Below are positions 1 through 11,900 of a stretch of 64,000 bases of DNA, one piece after another (position 1 is the first letter of the stretch; each line of letters starts with the position of its first letter). The stretch is from positions 17,856,001 through 17,920,000 of the forward strand of contig NC_088316.1 of NCBI RefSeq assembly GCF_910592395.1, read 5' to 3'. Position numbers and translations under genes: made by a program. This stretch comes from Lineus longissimus (taxonomy: Eukaryota > Nemertea > Pilidiophora > Heteronemertea > Lineidae). The notes beneath the pieces were generated by a model, which was not told the DNA's origin, searched no databases, and saw nothing but the letters and a program-made list of their open reading frames with translations.

Positions 1-3000
1 ACAATCATGACAATCAGTTCTGTCAAGTGTCTGGGGGGACGATTTCCTGGTCTCAGGAAGTTCAAGTCATGCATTGGTGTTCATAATGATGATAATTATC
101 ATCGTTATCACTCGACATGACTTGGCACTAAAAAGAAGAATAAAAGATCATGACTTGAGGGGTGGTACCGTACTCATCAGTCAGATTTTGAACCACGATC
201 TCTCAGCTACTTCAAGATGCTGGCGATTGCCTTAGAACATGATTTCCCCCCCCCCTCCCCACACTAAAATGCTAGCTATGGCCCGACATGGTTAACAGCT
301 TATTGCTCAGTAGCTCTTATTATTCGCATAGACATGTATGTAAGACAAGTTGTATACAAAAAGACCAATTTGGAGTGGTCAGTGGATTCGATAGGGCTCA
401 TGCCCCATCTTTTGAGAGGATGGCATGGCAGATTCAGTCTGGAGGCCCATCCATCTTCATTATCTAGGTTTTTGCATCTTATAAAGATCTAAATAGGGAG
501 TTTAGGATGTCATCATGCAAAAGCAAAACCAAAGACCCATGTAAAATGAGCAGACTACCTGTTGTCTAGCCAAGCATTCCAAGGTTGTCCCATTACAGAT
601 AGAGAACTTGACTTGACTGATGCAGCCATAGTATGCACCATAAGAGGTGGCCCACACTAAGATCCTTACGAAACTGTCTATCCAAAAAGGCAAGGAAATT
701 CTGCACAGTTTTTGTACTGTTCACAACACAGGAAGAGTTGTTTTATTGATGTATCCAAGAAAATGTTTGAATAAATCAGTAGAAGAATAACAGCTAAGTG
801 ATAAGTTTATCCACTGACATCAGTCGGACATCCTCAAATCTACTGAAAATGCATGGGAAATCCCTTAACTCGCATGAATCGGATACTTGGCTGATGGTAA
901 TCCCCTTTTTAACACATTCTTGAAATAAGGAGTGTGATATCACCAACATCAGAAATCCATGCCAGTCATTCGGCTAATCTTATCAAGAAGGCCAAAGCCC
1001 CAGAAATCTGAAAGTTACAAATTAATTTCACAAGACCTGCCAAAATGATAAAAAACTGCTTGTTATTCTTTCAATGACCAAACACAAGCTTCAGAATGTT
1101 CGCTGCGAAACAAAGTCAGTGAAGTCCTGAGATGCCTCTCATTGCACTCGATCGGCAGTCCAATCCAGAAATAGTTGGTGAATTCACCGACTATCACCAG
1201 ACGTACTGAATCATGTTCTTGTTATCATCGAAATTCAGTTCATGACATCATTAGTGGACTTGGTCTATCTGCACATGACTCAATGACATGCTTTCATGTT
1301 GTTGGCATTAAAAACGGTCTGACCAATTATGTGACATGCTGTTTTGGTTGGGATTTCCAACCCCATATATGGTCGAGGGAAATGGCCACTCGTTTGCTCC
1401 TTAAAGGCCTAATATAATTGACATGTCATGTGATGTGAAAATAAATAGGTCATTGCATTTATTGAAGAGGATTATTGAAGCATTGATTGAGGAATGAGCA
1501 CATCCCATTGAAAAGAACTGCACTGCTTTATGAACAAAAGCAGTAGTTGCGATACTTGTTTATTGACATTCAGGGCCTACTAAAAATATATCGGTGCCAA
1601 AGAAAGACTGTCACTGGGCTCAGATGAGAAGAGTGTTTCAACTTTTGCAACACTTGCCTTTATCAGAAATGAGAAAGTTTGCTGTGAACTGCTAACCATT
1701 TGCTGGGGATAAAAGGAAGATGTTTTATTTTTAATTTTAAAAAGAATTCATTCCGGTCCCAACTGTTAAAGTCACAAGTAACTTCAGCACACTTCCACCT
1801 GTTGCCAGTGACAGTGAAAGCATTCTATTTTTAGAAAATGGGGAAACCAGATTTTTACTCAGTCAGGTGGGTTTATCATCTGACTCACCACATCGACAAG
1901 CCTGGTGGTTATCATAAAACCTCCCGAGTTATTGGCAATTGTGGAATAACATTATTCCTGAACAAATCTCAGCTGCTTGTCACAAAGCAATCCAAGCGGT
2001 CAACTCACTGATTAGAAGATTTCGGGTACAAGTTGTCTGAGTTATAGAATGAGAGGGTAACATTTTGGCTAAGGTGAGGGGACCGCCTGCGGCTTTCAAC
2101 ACGCTATGACTCGGATTGAGAAGAGACGGACAAATTTGCAACAAAATGAACTCTTCTGGGTCGCAAACTGACTGAAAAATGTCCATTTGAATTAATACTA
2201 TCATGCATCAGTGCCTTAATCAATCATCTATCCATTAAACTGACATATTGATTATTGGAGCAGACTGACATATGTCTCGGGGACCATTTACTAACAACAC
2301 CCTGTGATATATGAAAATACTAGTAGTACATGGGTCAGTACTAGAAGATCTGTTACAACTATCTTCTTTTAAAGTGTAGAAGGGAAGTACTTCACATCTG
2401 ATGGAACCTTGGACCTGTGAGCATGGAGCTGATCTAACTCTTTCTTGAGCATGTTGATGTTGTGTACAGTGTGCAAGGTTACTTATGGAGATAACTGTAC
2501 CCTGATGATCAGAAACATAGATCACTCCTACTTTATTGGCCTGATGCATAATTTCAATACAAATTGTTGTAATTGGACTATCATATTGGATCTAGGCCTT
2601 CATTGTTTGACCAACAGAGCCTATTTCCAGAACTAATACAAACGAGGCCCAGTAATTTTTCACAATTACTCAATTTTGATGTCATAAAGTGCACACTCTC
2701 CTGCCCACAATTCATGTACATATTATCAAGCGGTCAATGCAAACCCTGTTCTCCCCTTGTTCATGTCCCCGTAAAGTAAATTTGTGATCCGTCACAGCAA
2801 AACCAGGCGCATGTCGCTCTGAGCTTGGCAGGTTGAGACGGACTGTTTGTTCATTTCTCTATTGTCTGCCTTTTGTGAAATATGAGCACATCAATTTCTT
2901 CCATTATCTTCTGGTGTCATTTAGGCTGATCTTCTGTGCGACATGCGCCTGGTTTTGGTGTGACTAGTCACATTTGTTGAAAAGATCACGAGATTTGGGG

Positions 3001-4506
3001 AAATCGACATATAAAACTAGGTGCCCCTATGGAAGCACCTCTCTTTCTCGAAATCCTGCATGGATATTGCCCCTGTCACCCCCACACTCAGAGACAGTCG
3101 CCACAAGCAATCCTACCTCCTTGCATTTATACTAGCCCTACAGCAGCAATACCAACGAAAAAGGGCCAGATGGCAATGACACACACAGGGGCATACACAA
3201 AAACACCTAGTAGAAGAAGATTGCCCCAAGTGGTGTCCTAACTGAAATAGGTGTAATGAGGCACTTAAAAACCACCTAAATAGGAAGCCTGTCAAGACGT
3301 GGTGAACCAAAGAACTTAACTTATTTTGTGCAGACAATTTAAGCCTATATTCACCCCTGGCCCTAGGCGCATTTGCACAGGAATTTCCAAGAACGAATTT
3401 CCAACGGCTCCTGTTTGACTTCACAGGCACAGTTATTAAACTTCCAACACAGACAATGGCAATACATTCAATTATTATATAGTTTCACTTTGATACAGCT
3501 TCAAGCAAGTTTTTATGCACTTGTAATAAAAATGTGATATGGGTCACCCAGGGTTCAGGACAACAAGATTCCACCGATTTTCAATTTTATTGACACTGGT
3601 ATTTGTATTGGCATTTCCTATGACATACATGGTCATTTTTATGCTGTTCACTAAACTATATCTATTTCCAATCCCTATACTCCAGGTGATACCAATATTG
3701 GCAATAGTCAGTCATAATGCATGCTCGCATGTTATCGGTGTAGAATCGGAATCACAGTAGAATCTCTCGTTCTGTCCTCAGACCCAGAGGTAAGGTCAGC
3801 AGGAGGCAATGATCCTTAATGGATGGGTGGTATAGTGTGATCAAGCTACTCCACCCTCCACACATCCTGGCCAGACTATGCCAGATAACAACAATGAAAT
3901 TCAGCAAAGTTTTGCATTTGCCTATATACATGTATGTCAGCCAAAGGCGCTGGTAGTACTTTTTCCACAACCAACACTGCTAACGCCCAGAAACTGCTCT
4001 CTGGGGAGGCAGAAAACCACTTTTAAAAAATTCTATAAAAATCGTTATAAAAAGGCATACCGTTTTGACTACAGCCCAGCACAGAAAGGAAATTGACGAA
4101 ATGTACAGTACAGACCTTTCCCAGTATCGCAACAACAATACTCTTTTAGTCTTCAGAGCAGACGGGTTTTCAATTCAAAGGGAGGTACACCGACACAGAC
4201 AAAAACAGGACTGACAAAACTAAAATAGGCTTATTTATCTCTGGCTTGAACTATCATGTCATAAAATGTTCAACAAGTACAAAACCCCATTAAATTAAGG
4301 TTATCAGAGGCTTATCGTGGTAGAGCAATGCACAAGCTATCCAAAGAGTGGCAATCAATCATACGTCAGGGTCAAAAGAATAACAGACTGTCTTGGTCTT
4401 ATCGACATGTTGTGCGATAGCAGATAGGGGGCCGCAATCGCAGTAAAATTTTTAAAATATTCGACTAAATAATTCAAAGGACATTTTTTACCTTATGTTA
4501 TATATA
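1..4506. other. AT-rich noncoding stretch, no gene recognised
   Basis: Only short open frames occur on either strand. None shows a recognisable domain, a run of consistent splice sites, or a low-complexity or transmembrane pattern suggesting a real protein. It could be intergenic, or an intron or 3' UTR of a gene lying to the left of the window. Confidence 0.5.
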
Positions 4507-4620
4507 CAGTGGAACCTCTCTGAGTATTAAGACACCCTTGGGACCGACAATTGCTCTCCTCAAAAGGAAGGGTGACATGCTATTAAACAGAGACTGTGTT
4601 CACTCTGGGAGGTTCAACTC
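4507..4620. mobile_element. Small MITE-like element with imperfect inverted ends
   Basis: The left end reads CAGTGGAACCTCTCTGAGT. The right end, reverse complemented, reads GAGTTGAACCTCCCAGAGT, so the two ends form an imperfect inverted repeat about 114 bp apart. A CAGTGGAACCTC-type end is typical of pogo/Tigger-like miniature elements. No coding capacity. The family assignment is inference from the end sequence alone. Confidence 0.45.
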
Positions 4621-7438
4621 GGGTACTGAAGCTGCAGGACGAGTTTGATTAAGGAGATTTGAGTAGATAAATCATATTGACAAAACCACTAATCAGGCAT
4701 CAATCCGGGATGTCCTACTTCCCACAAAAAAATAACAATCATGCCTGATTTATATTTGTTATCATTCAATACTATCATCAATGGTAATCACATTACCAGA
4801 CTATTCTTTGTATTTCATGAAGGAAAACTGTGCCAGACCATAAGTAAGATAGCTAATGATTGTAAAGCCCTTTATATGAAGCCATTGTTGAGAGAGTTTA
4901 TGAGCAACATGTCAACTGCAATGTCAATGACTCAATCACACCATGCAACAACAACATGATATGGCATGAAAGGATTTTGTAAATTCTTCTTTTAAAAGTC
5001 ATATATTACAGCTAGGCTAAATTCACTAGTACCATCATAGAACTTGACATTTGCAATGGTGAAGACCCATGAAGTGCCTTTGATTATCTCTCCATGATCT
5101 GTGTAAAGATGAACTGACTTTTACAGCCATAGATCTGTCTCAAATCTTCCTGGTTAAAGACTGCATTTTTTAAATGTGAATAATTTACTTGGAAATAGAA
5201 TGAGATAGAATGCCTTGTATTATGGTTGCTTTGAATACTCAAGCCATGGAAATTGTGTTGGGCCATACTGCTATTTACTTCACAGCAAGGATTTTTATAA
5301 TCCCCTATAGGCCGATGACGATGTCACATTTATGAAACCCGGATGAGAAACTACCCTTAAAACAATGTTAACCAATTAGGGTCAAACAGACACAGCATTG
5401 CTAATTAATGAGAATCTCTAGTGGAATTTCCTGGAATTTCCTTCAATCTGATGAGGTTCAGATAAAGTGATATTCAAGGCGGATATGCATAATGATAGTC
5501 CGACTTCCAGAGAACAATTATAAGGGCCTATTATAGAGTGATTTTACTGTCAACAAGTCGGAACATGTCGCAAACCAGAATTGCGTACGCCGCCTGCCAT
5601 TTCATAAAAACTGACTTGGAACACACTATCCTTGGTCTATCCTACTCATTCACAACGCATCTAAATTTGACATTTTGGACACAACAACACTTCTCCACAG
5701 TTATTTTCAATTGTTGGACATCACTATTTCACTGTTCAATGTAATACTGGCAACATGGCTTGAGAGTGTCACCATGCATTTAATTTCCAAAAGAAGATTA
5801 GAGTAAGTCGGAGGAGAATCAATTGGATTTGGCCAGGATTAAATGGATCATTGAATGGGTTACAACTGGCTCATTTATATATTGAATTATGTTGGCAATA
5901 GGGCAGAGGTGGGTCAAGGACTAATGCTAAGCAAAGTCCCAGCCATTGTGACGTGTACGAGTGTTAATATCAAGTATCGATGAAATACTTAGCATTGTTT
6001 ATTACTTTTAGTTTACACTTTACAGGAAAAAAAAATTAAACTTCATTTGAATTGGCAAAAAACATGTTGGCAAAGTTTCTAAATTTGATAGTGCAGCCTA
6101 AAAACATATAAAATATAGATACCCTGACCTGAACCTGACTTTGCTTCATGATAACAACATTTAAGGCGGACAAAGTTTGAAGAAAGTTCAATTCGGGATA
6201 ACTATATCATGGTAAACCAGTTAGATATCACCCTTCAAATCAATCGGTCATTGTCAGGGATCTAAAAAATAGCTCCTTTACAATAAGATTCTTTGCAGTG
6301 CAAACATCGTTATGAGGCCTATGTTCATTCTTCGATGTCTTTTTAGTGCCTCTACAAGATTCAAAAAGGAGTTGATATTGGTCTTCACCAATCCCAATAC
6401 TCAGACCATGACTTTAAACACTCAATACATAGACACAAATAAAGATATTGAACAACATTGCGCATACCTTGGGTATGTGGTCATGACAAAACATCTGTAA
6501 ATTAGGTCATCATTCTAGTTGTGCAGGCATATACAATCATGTATTGTATATGACACTATAAAATGAGGTCAGCTGATCTATCTGGGTTGATCAATACACT
6601 CGAGAAGACAGTAAAATTATGTTCATAGAATTGAAGCAGCCTGAGAGTAAGAATTGGGAAAAATGCACTAAATTACTGATTCGAGACTTAAAAACTGACA
6701 TACATTAACTGACACAGCCACTAGACTACAGTTTTGATAGCTGGCTTTGAATCAGTCTTAACAGACCCAAAACTAAGCTAATGCTAATTATTCACCACAA
6801 TGGACAAACACTGGTTTATTATGGTGCTCAACAATAACCTCCGCTAGTCTGACTGGCACGAAGTAAACTATGATTGAGATGACAACCCTGGCACTGTCTC
6901 GGTGTCTGTCTGTAATGTCAAGGCAGGACTGACAAAAGGGGGGCGTATCCCACTTTTTATTGCCCAAAATAATGTAGACTTGGCATGACAGACAATACCA
7001 ATAATTTCACTGGGATCAGGGCACTTCTATCATAGTGTAAGCTATGCTGAGTACATGGAGTACTGTCAAAGTTATACTTTCTATTCCAAAGCCCAAATCA
7101 CCTCAACCATGACAAGGTTCGCCAGGGCTAGGCCAACAGAAACTTGGGCACACCCTTTCATTTTGCAATAAAACACCATTATACCAACCTGAAATCCTTC
7201 CCTTTTTCTTGGGAATGAAGCACTGGATGTCTTCGAGTAACTGGAATGTGCAGACAGTGCAAAGCAACTCCCTAAAATCTCGGAATTAGTAGCAAATTGT
7301 TCAGCAAAACACAAGCAAATAAAAAAGGGATTTCCCAGTTTTGTTTACGGGTGAGTCACGAAATCATGTGAACATGACGTCAGAGTAAGAAATTCCCACC
7401 AATATTGGCTCTGTAATTGTTTGTTTACACCCCCCCTA
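4621..7438. other. Noncoding stretch, nothing recognised
   Basis: AT-rich sequence with only short, unrelated open frames. I see no gene, tRNA, or clear repeat in it. Confidence 0.45.
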
Positions 7439-8084
7439 TCCGCGTTGGCAGGTGATCTTTGAGAACTGGTTTCAACTTATGTTCAAACAAGATATTTGTA
7501 AGTCTAATTTGATGGTGACCAACTACCGCAGCTTATACCAGCTCCTACCTAGACTCCATTTAACACCTTCAGCGCCGAACCAGATAGATCTACGTGGCCC
7601 AAATCCGCCCTCCCCTTTGATCTGGTTATCGGAGTCTCATGGACTTCATTAAAGAACTACGCCATCGCCATCTTCAGGGCAAGGTCAGAACTGAAAAGAC
7701 CGGTTGGCCTTGTCAGTTCCTCCCGTGCCCTGAAGATGGCGATGGCGTAGTTCTTTCATGAAGTCATTTAAAGTTCTGAACTACGCCATCTTCAGGGCAC
7801 GGGAGGAACTGAAAAGACCGGTTGGCCTAGTCAGTTCCTACCTTGCCCTGAAGATGGCGATGGCGTAGTTCTTTAATGAAGTCCATGAGACTCCGATAAC
7901 CAGCTCAAAGGGGGAGGGCGGATTTGGGCCACGTAGATCTATCTGGTTCGGCGCTGAAGGTGTTAAATGGGGTCTATAGGTAGGAGCTGCGGTAGGTGGT
8001 CACCATCAAATTAGACTTACAAAGATCTTGTTTGAACATAAGTTGAAACCAGTTCTCAAAGATCACATGACCTGCTAACGCGGA
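7439..8084. mobile_element. Long foldback (inverted-repeat) element
   Basis: The two halves are near-perfect reverse complements of each other. The left half runs from 'TCCGCGTTGGCAGGTG' through 'GAGAACTGGTTTCAAC' and 'GAACCAGATAGATCTACGTG' towards the centre near 7760, and the right half returns through the same blocks to 'CGCGGA' at 8084. Each half holds a smaller nested inverted repeat around 'AAAGACCGGTTGGCC', flanked by 'CTACGCCATC' and 'CTTCAGGGCA' blocks. There is no open frame of useful length, so it is a non-autonomous foldback or large MITE. The transcript could form a hairpin of about 300 bp. Confidence 0.8.
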
Positions 8085-8333
8085 TTGGATATAATATCGA
8101 CCGCAAATACGTCGGGTGGGCAGCACTTGATGAAATAGCCCAATTACAATACAATCTTTTCCACTCGGGGACGTAATTCTCAGAATGTTCTTTTGGTTGC
8201 AGTAATTGTACCTTGATTCTCTAACGTTGATATGAGCCAAAATAACAGCAATGAATCAATATACTCACAACTCTGGCGTGTAATATATTTACTAGAATTT
8301 AATAATCAAAAAAGCCTCGCCATTTTCAGCCAA

Positions 8334-8405
8334 GGTCCCGTGGTGTAATGGTTAGCACTCAGGACTCTGAATCCTGCGATCCGAGTTCAAATCTCGGCGG
8401 GACCT
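8334..8405 (+). tRNA. tRNA-Gln (anticodon CUG)
   Basis: A complete 72-nt cloverleaf. The acceptor stem GGTCCCG pairs with CGGGACC, and T at 8405 is the discriminator. Box A (TGGTGTAATGGTTAGCAC) and box B (GAGTTCAAATC) fit the pol III promoter, and the anticodon loop 'ACTCTGAA' gives CTG, read as glutamine. A TTTT run 3 nt downstream serves as the terminator. There is no intron. It lies 585 bp beyond the SDAD1 stop codon and points towards that gene. Confidence 0.96.
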
Positions 8406-8407
8406 AC

Positions 8408-8411
8408 TTTT
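8408..8411 (+). terminator. Pol III terminator of tRNA-Gln
   Basis: A TTTT run directly after the discriminator base, the normal stop signal for RNA polymerase III. Confidence 0.75.
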
Positions 8412-8847
8412 GTGAAAGAGCGCTTTTTTCTTCACATTTTTTGTGCCCTTTTTATGATCTTTTATGATCAACCATTACCCTTCTAACCACTACCAGACAA
8501 CGTTCTTTCGGTTTTGGATATTCCATACACTACTTTCTTGGGGCTGGGACCAGAATCCCCAAGGGTTACTTCTTTGTCCCAACAATGAGACTAATTTCCT
8601 GGTGTACTTAGTTGGGGCAGGAATATAAGACATCTTGACCCTCGCGTTTTGCCTGGCCAACACTAGACCATGGAGGACTTTCTTGTGGTAACATTATCCA
8701 GGATGAGTTTCCTTTGCATGGCTCAACTATTAATACTCTTAGCACTCGCAAACTGCCGAGGCGAGCGAACGGAAAATCTCCATGATATTTTTCAAGGCAG
8801 AAACTTTTGGAAAGAAAAACCAACTGGCAGCTCTAAATAATCGACTT

Positions 8848-8853
8848 TTTATT
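8848..8853 (-). promoter_or_regulatory. Poly(A) signal of SDAD1
   Basis: TTTATT on the + strand reads AATAAA on the minus strand. It lies 137 bp past the SDAD1 stop codon, a plausible distance for a short 3' UTR. Confidence 0.55.
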
Positions 8854-8989
8854 AACTTTAACGACAAAACCGTTAAACATGTTGAAGACCCGAATTTTTG
8901 AGATTGTACTGCCTGATGCCACAACCACAAACTATTAAGTTTAAAAAAAAGGGGTTTACAGTTAACAGTTACTCAGTCTCTTCCTTTCC

Positions 8990-11900
8990 CTATCGCATCT
9001 TATTCTTCATTTTCTTCAGCAGGGAATGTTTCAGAGCCAGCTGTTTGTCTCTAAATGATCTTTTCTGTTTTTTCTGCACTTTGTGTTTGATCATCATAAA
9101 GTTCTGATTCTTTTTCTTCTGTTTATTCGTCGTACTTGCATGCGGGTTCATCTTCGTGTCCTTCCATTTACCAAACTTCTCACGACCTTCCCGTCCAGCC
9201 TGCAGGCAAAGAATTAGAATGTGTTCAAGTAAACCTAACTATCCCTGCATTCTAAGATGTGACTTTGTCCTCAGAAGACCATTTGGGACAAATGGGAATA
9301 AGAATTCATTAAACAGATTTCCACAACACAGAATCTCTTTTCATGGTGTTCTTTTATGGTATGCATTAAAAAGATGGCAAAACCAAGATAAAATCGTCTC
9401 TGACACAACTATGCAATACTCCAGTGACATAGCACCATTCAGTGGTGCCTTTTGAGGACACCCTCTCGAGTAAGGACACTGCTTTTAATCCGAATTGTTT
9501 TTGTTCACAACTGGAGTCAACTGTACCTACCATGACTGTGGCAAGTCTTGACTTGTAATCATGAGCTCTTTTCTTGTGAACACGCTCAATGTCGTCTAAT
9601 CTAACTATCTCTCCCCTAAAACAAAATGCATTTGTGTTACTAAGAGAGAGTAAATCAGTCCAAACTTTAATAATGGCCAACTTGCTCGCTCTACTTCAGC
9701 ATTCTACAATGCGCTGTGTTTTGCAATTTGATGCAAGATTTCTAAATGCATTACATTAACAACATGAACACTGCCTGTAACGGGGGGAAAGGGGGTCTTG
9801 TTTATAAATACCTTTCCAATTGCTCCACATCTAACGGTTCCCGTTTACGTTTATTAGATGGATTCTTATCTGTGTCCATTTCTTTCGCCATCTGCCTCAC
9901 TCTGATCTGTTTGAACTCATCTTGAGACAAAATACGAGATTGAGTCACATCCTTTGCTTTCGCTACTTTGTCTTCGGGGGCCATTGCGTTCATTTCTTCT
10001 GTCACCTGAAGAAAGGCATGAAGTTTAAAAAACGTTTTAATAGGTGTAATTGAACAAATGAAACAGTGTCTCAAGTCTTCTCTAGAAGGCCGTTTAAGTA
10101 GAGGAGACAATAAACAAACAAACGTTTACTTCATGGGCTTTCCAACAAGGGTCAACATACAGTAAACAGCATCCTCCAGCATTTAGTAAAGTTTAAATCA
10201 TTACATCAGTAGACAATAACTGCCACCTTCAAAACAGCAAAAAGGTTGTCATTCCTCACCTCTGGTTCCTCATCTGATGAATGATGCACATCAACCCAGC
10301 CATCACTGTCATCATCTGCCTCCTCTTCTTCCTCAGAGTCTGAGCTCCATTCATCTGAAAAACATGATAGTAAGGTCGAGACTGGCAGACTAATCCAACT
10401 TATCCAGCATGTCTAAGATAGAACATGAAAATGTACAAAGGAATTTGGCGGCTGTGACGGAGTCCCGCAATGATGAAAACCAATGTGACGGAGATGATCT
10501 CCACCCCTGCTCACCTTGGTCTTGTTTTTCCTTTTCAATCTCCTCAACAGTCTTGAGCACCTCAGCCCCAGGAATGTAGTCTTTCCTGTCCACGTCCCCG
10601 TACACTAATGATGAGGCTTCTTTTGCAGCTTCTGTTGGTCTGCCCTGAAAGTTGGTAATTAACATCATGATTTCATACTTTTTCAAATTATCAAATGGCT
10701 TCGAGACCAAAGATGTTGTCAAATGTTGTAGCAAGATGTGGTCTGTTAATCTCTGTGACACCGACACAGAACAACTACTATTTAATCAAGCACCAATTTT
10801 ATTTTCAGACCTACTCTGTCCTTCTTATGCAATAAATGTGAACCGGTCGTCCTAAACAACTGTATCAGTGACCTGGCAGCCATTATCACGCTTTTGTCTT
10901 TGTGGTTTTTATACTGAACAAGATCCCGCAGTAAATCCTCATCCATGGCCAATGGACACCTGGCACAGATTTCCCTCACAGCATTTAACCTGGAATTTGA
11001 AAACGTGAACCATATACATGTACAACCAATTTTTGCTTAGCTCAAGTCTGGAGCTTCCTCTATCATACCTTCTCCTAAACTTAGTCTGTTGTCGAAGGTC
11101 TCTTTTTCAGAGATAATGCAACAAACCTCCTGACTTGCTTACTGGGATAGATTGTAACCAAAAGTTATAGGCATTTTTTTCATGTAGCCTCTTGAGAACT
11201 TTGTAGTGCGTGATTTCAATGTCACAGGAAACCTTACCCCACAGCCATGACTTCTCCTGAATTTCTCTCTGTGATAAAATTATTTGCGACTGCCATCATC
11301 ACTGGTTCCATAGCCTGTAAAATAAAGCAATCTAAACTGATTGTAACTAATAGAGGGAGGCCAAATTGTCTGAGCGAACTCTCAGGTGATGGTGCATATC
11401 ACAGCTTCTCGTTTGGTGCCATAGAGGCCTGTTGGAAATGTACTATAAAGATTATTTGTTGTTGATATCATCATCATTAGATATTTGGGATTAAAGTGTG
11501 ATATTGGATGATAACTGTTATCATTATTCCAGTCAGAATTTCAACCCAAACTTTACTTTTTAAACGTTTATGAGTACTTACATCTGGAGGGACCAACTCA
11601 TGACATGACTGAGCAGCGTAGGTAAGTAACTTTGTCACATCTGTAGAAATAGAAAATGGTAAGGAAATACAGGACTCGGTGTGAATATATTGTATTCTCA
11701 AGAACAGTGCGAAACTGTTGACAGATGGTGACAGATAAGATTCACTGACATTTGATAAAGAAGAAGCAGCAATTCAGCATTAGATAAGTGGTCTTCACGC
11801 GTTTTCACTGGAAATGGGATTTCTTACCTCTTTGATGTGGCTGAAGGAACCTCTGGAGGAAGGGATAAAAATTCAACAAGAAGAGTTGATGGATTCCAAT

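Noticed and set aside
2235-3430. Several 100-codon open frames (2235-2549, 3113-3430)
   Set aside because: No domains, no splice structure, and overlapping frames on both strands, as expected by chance.
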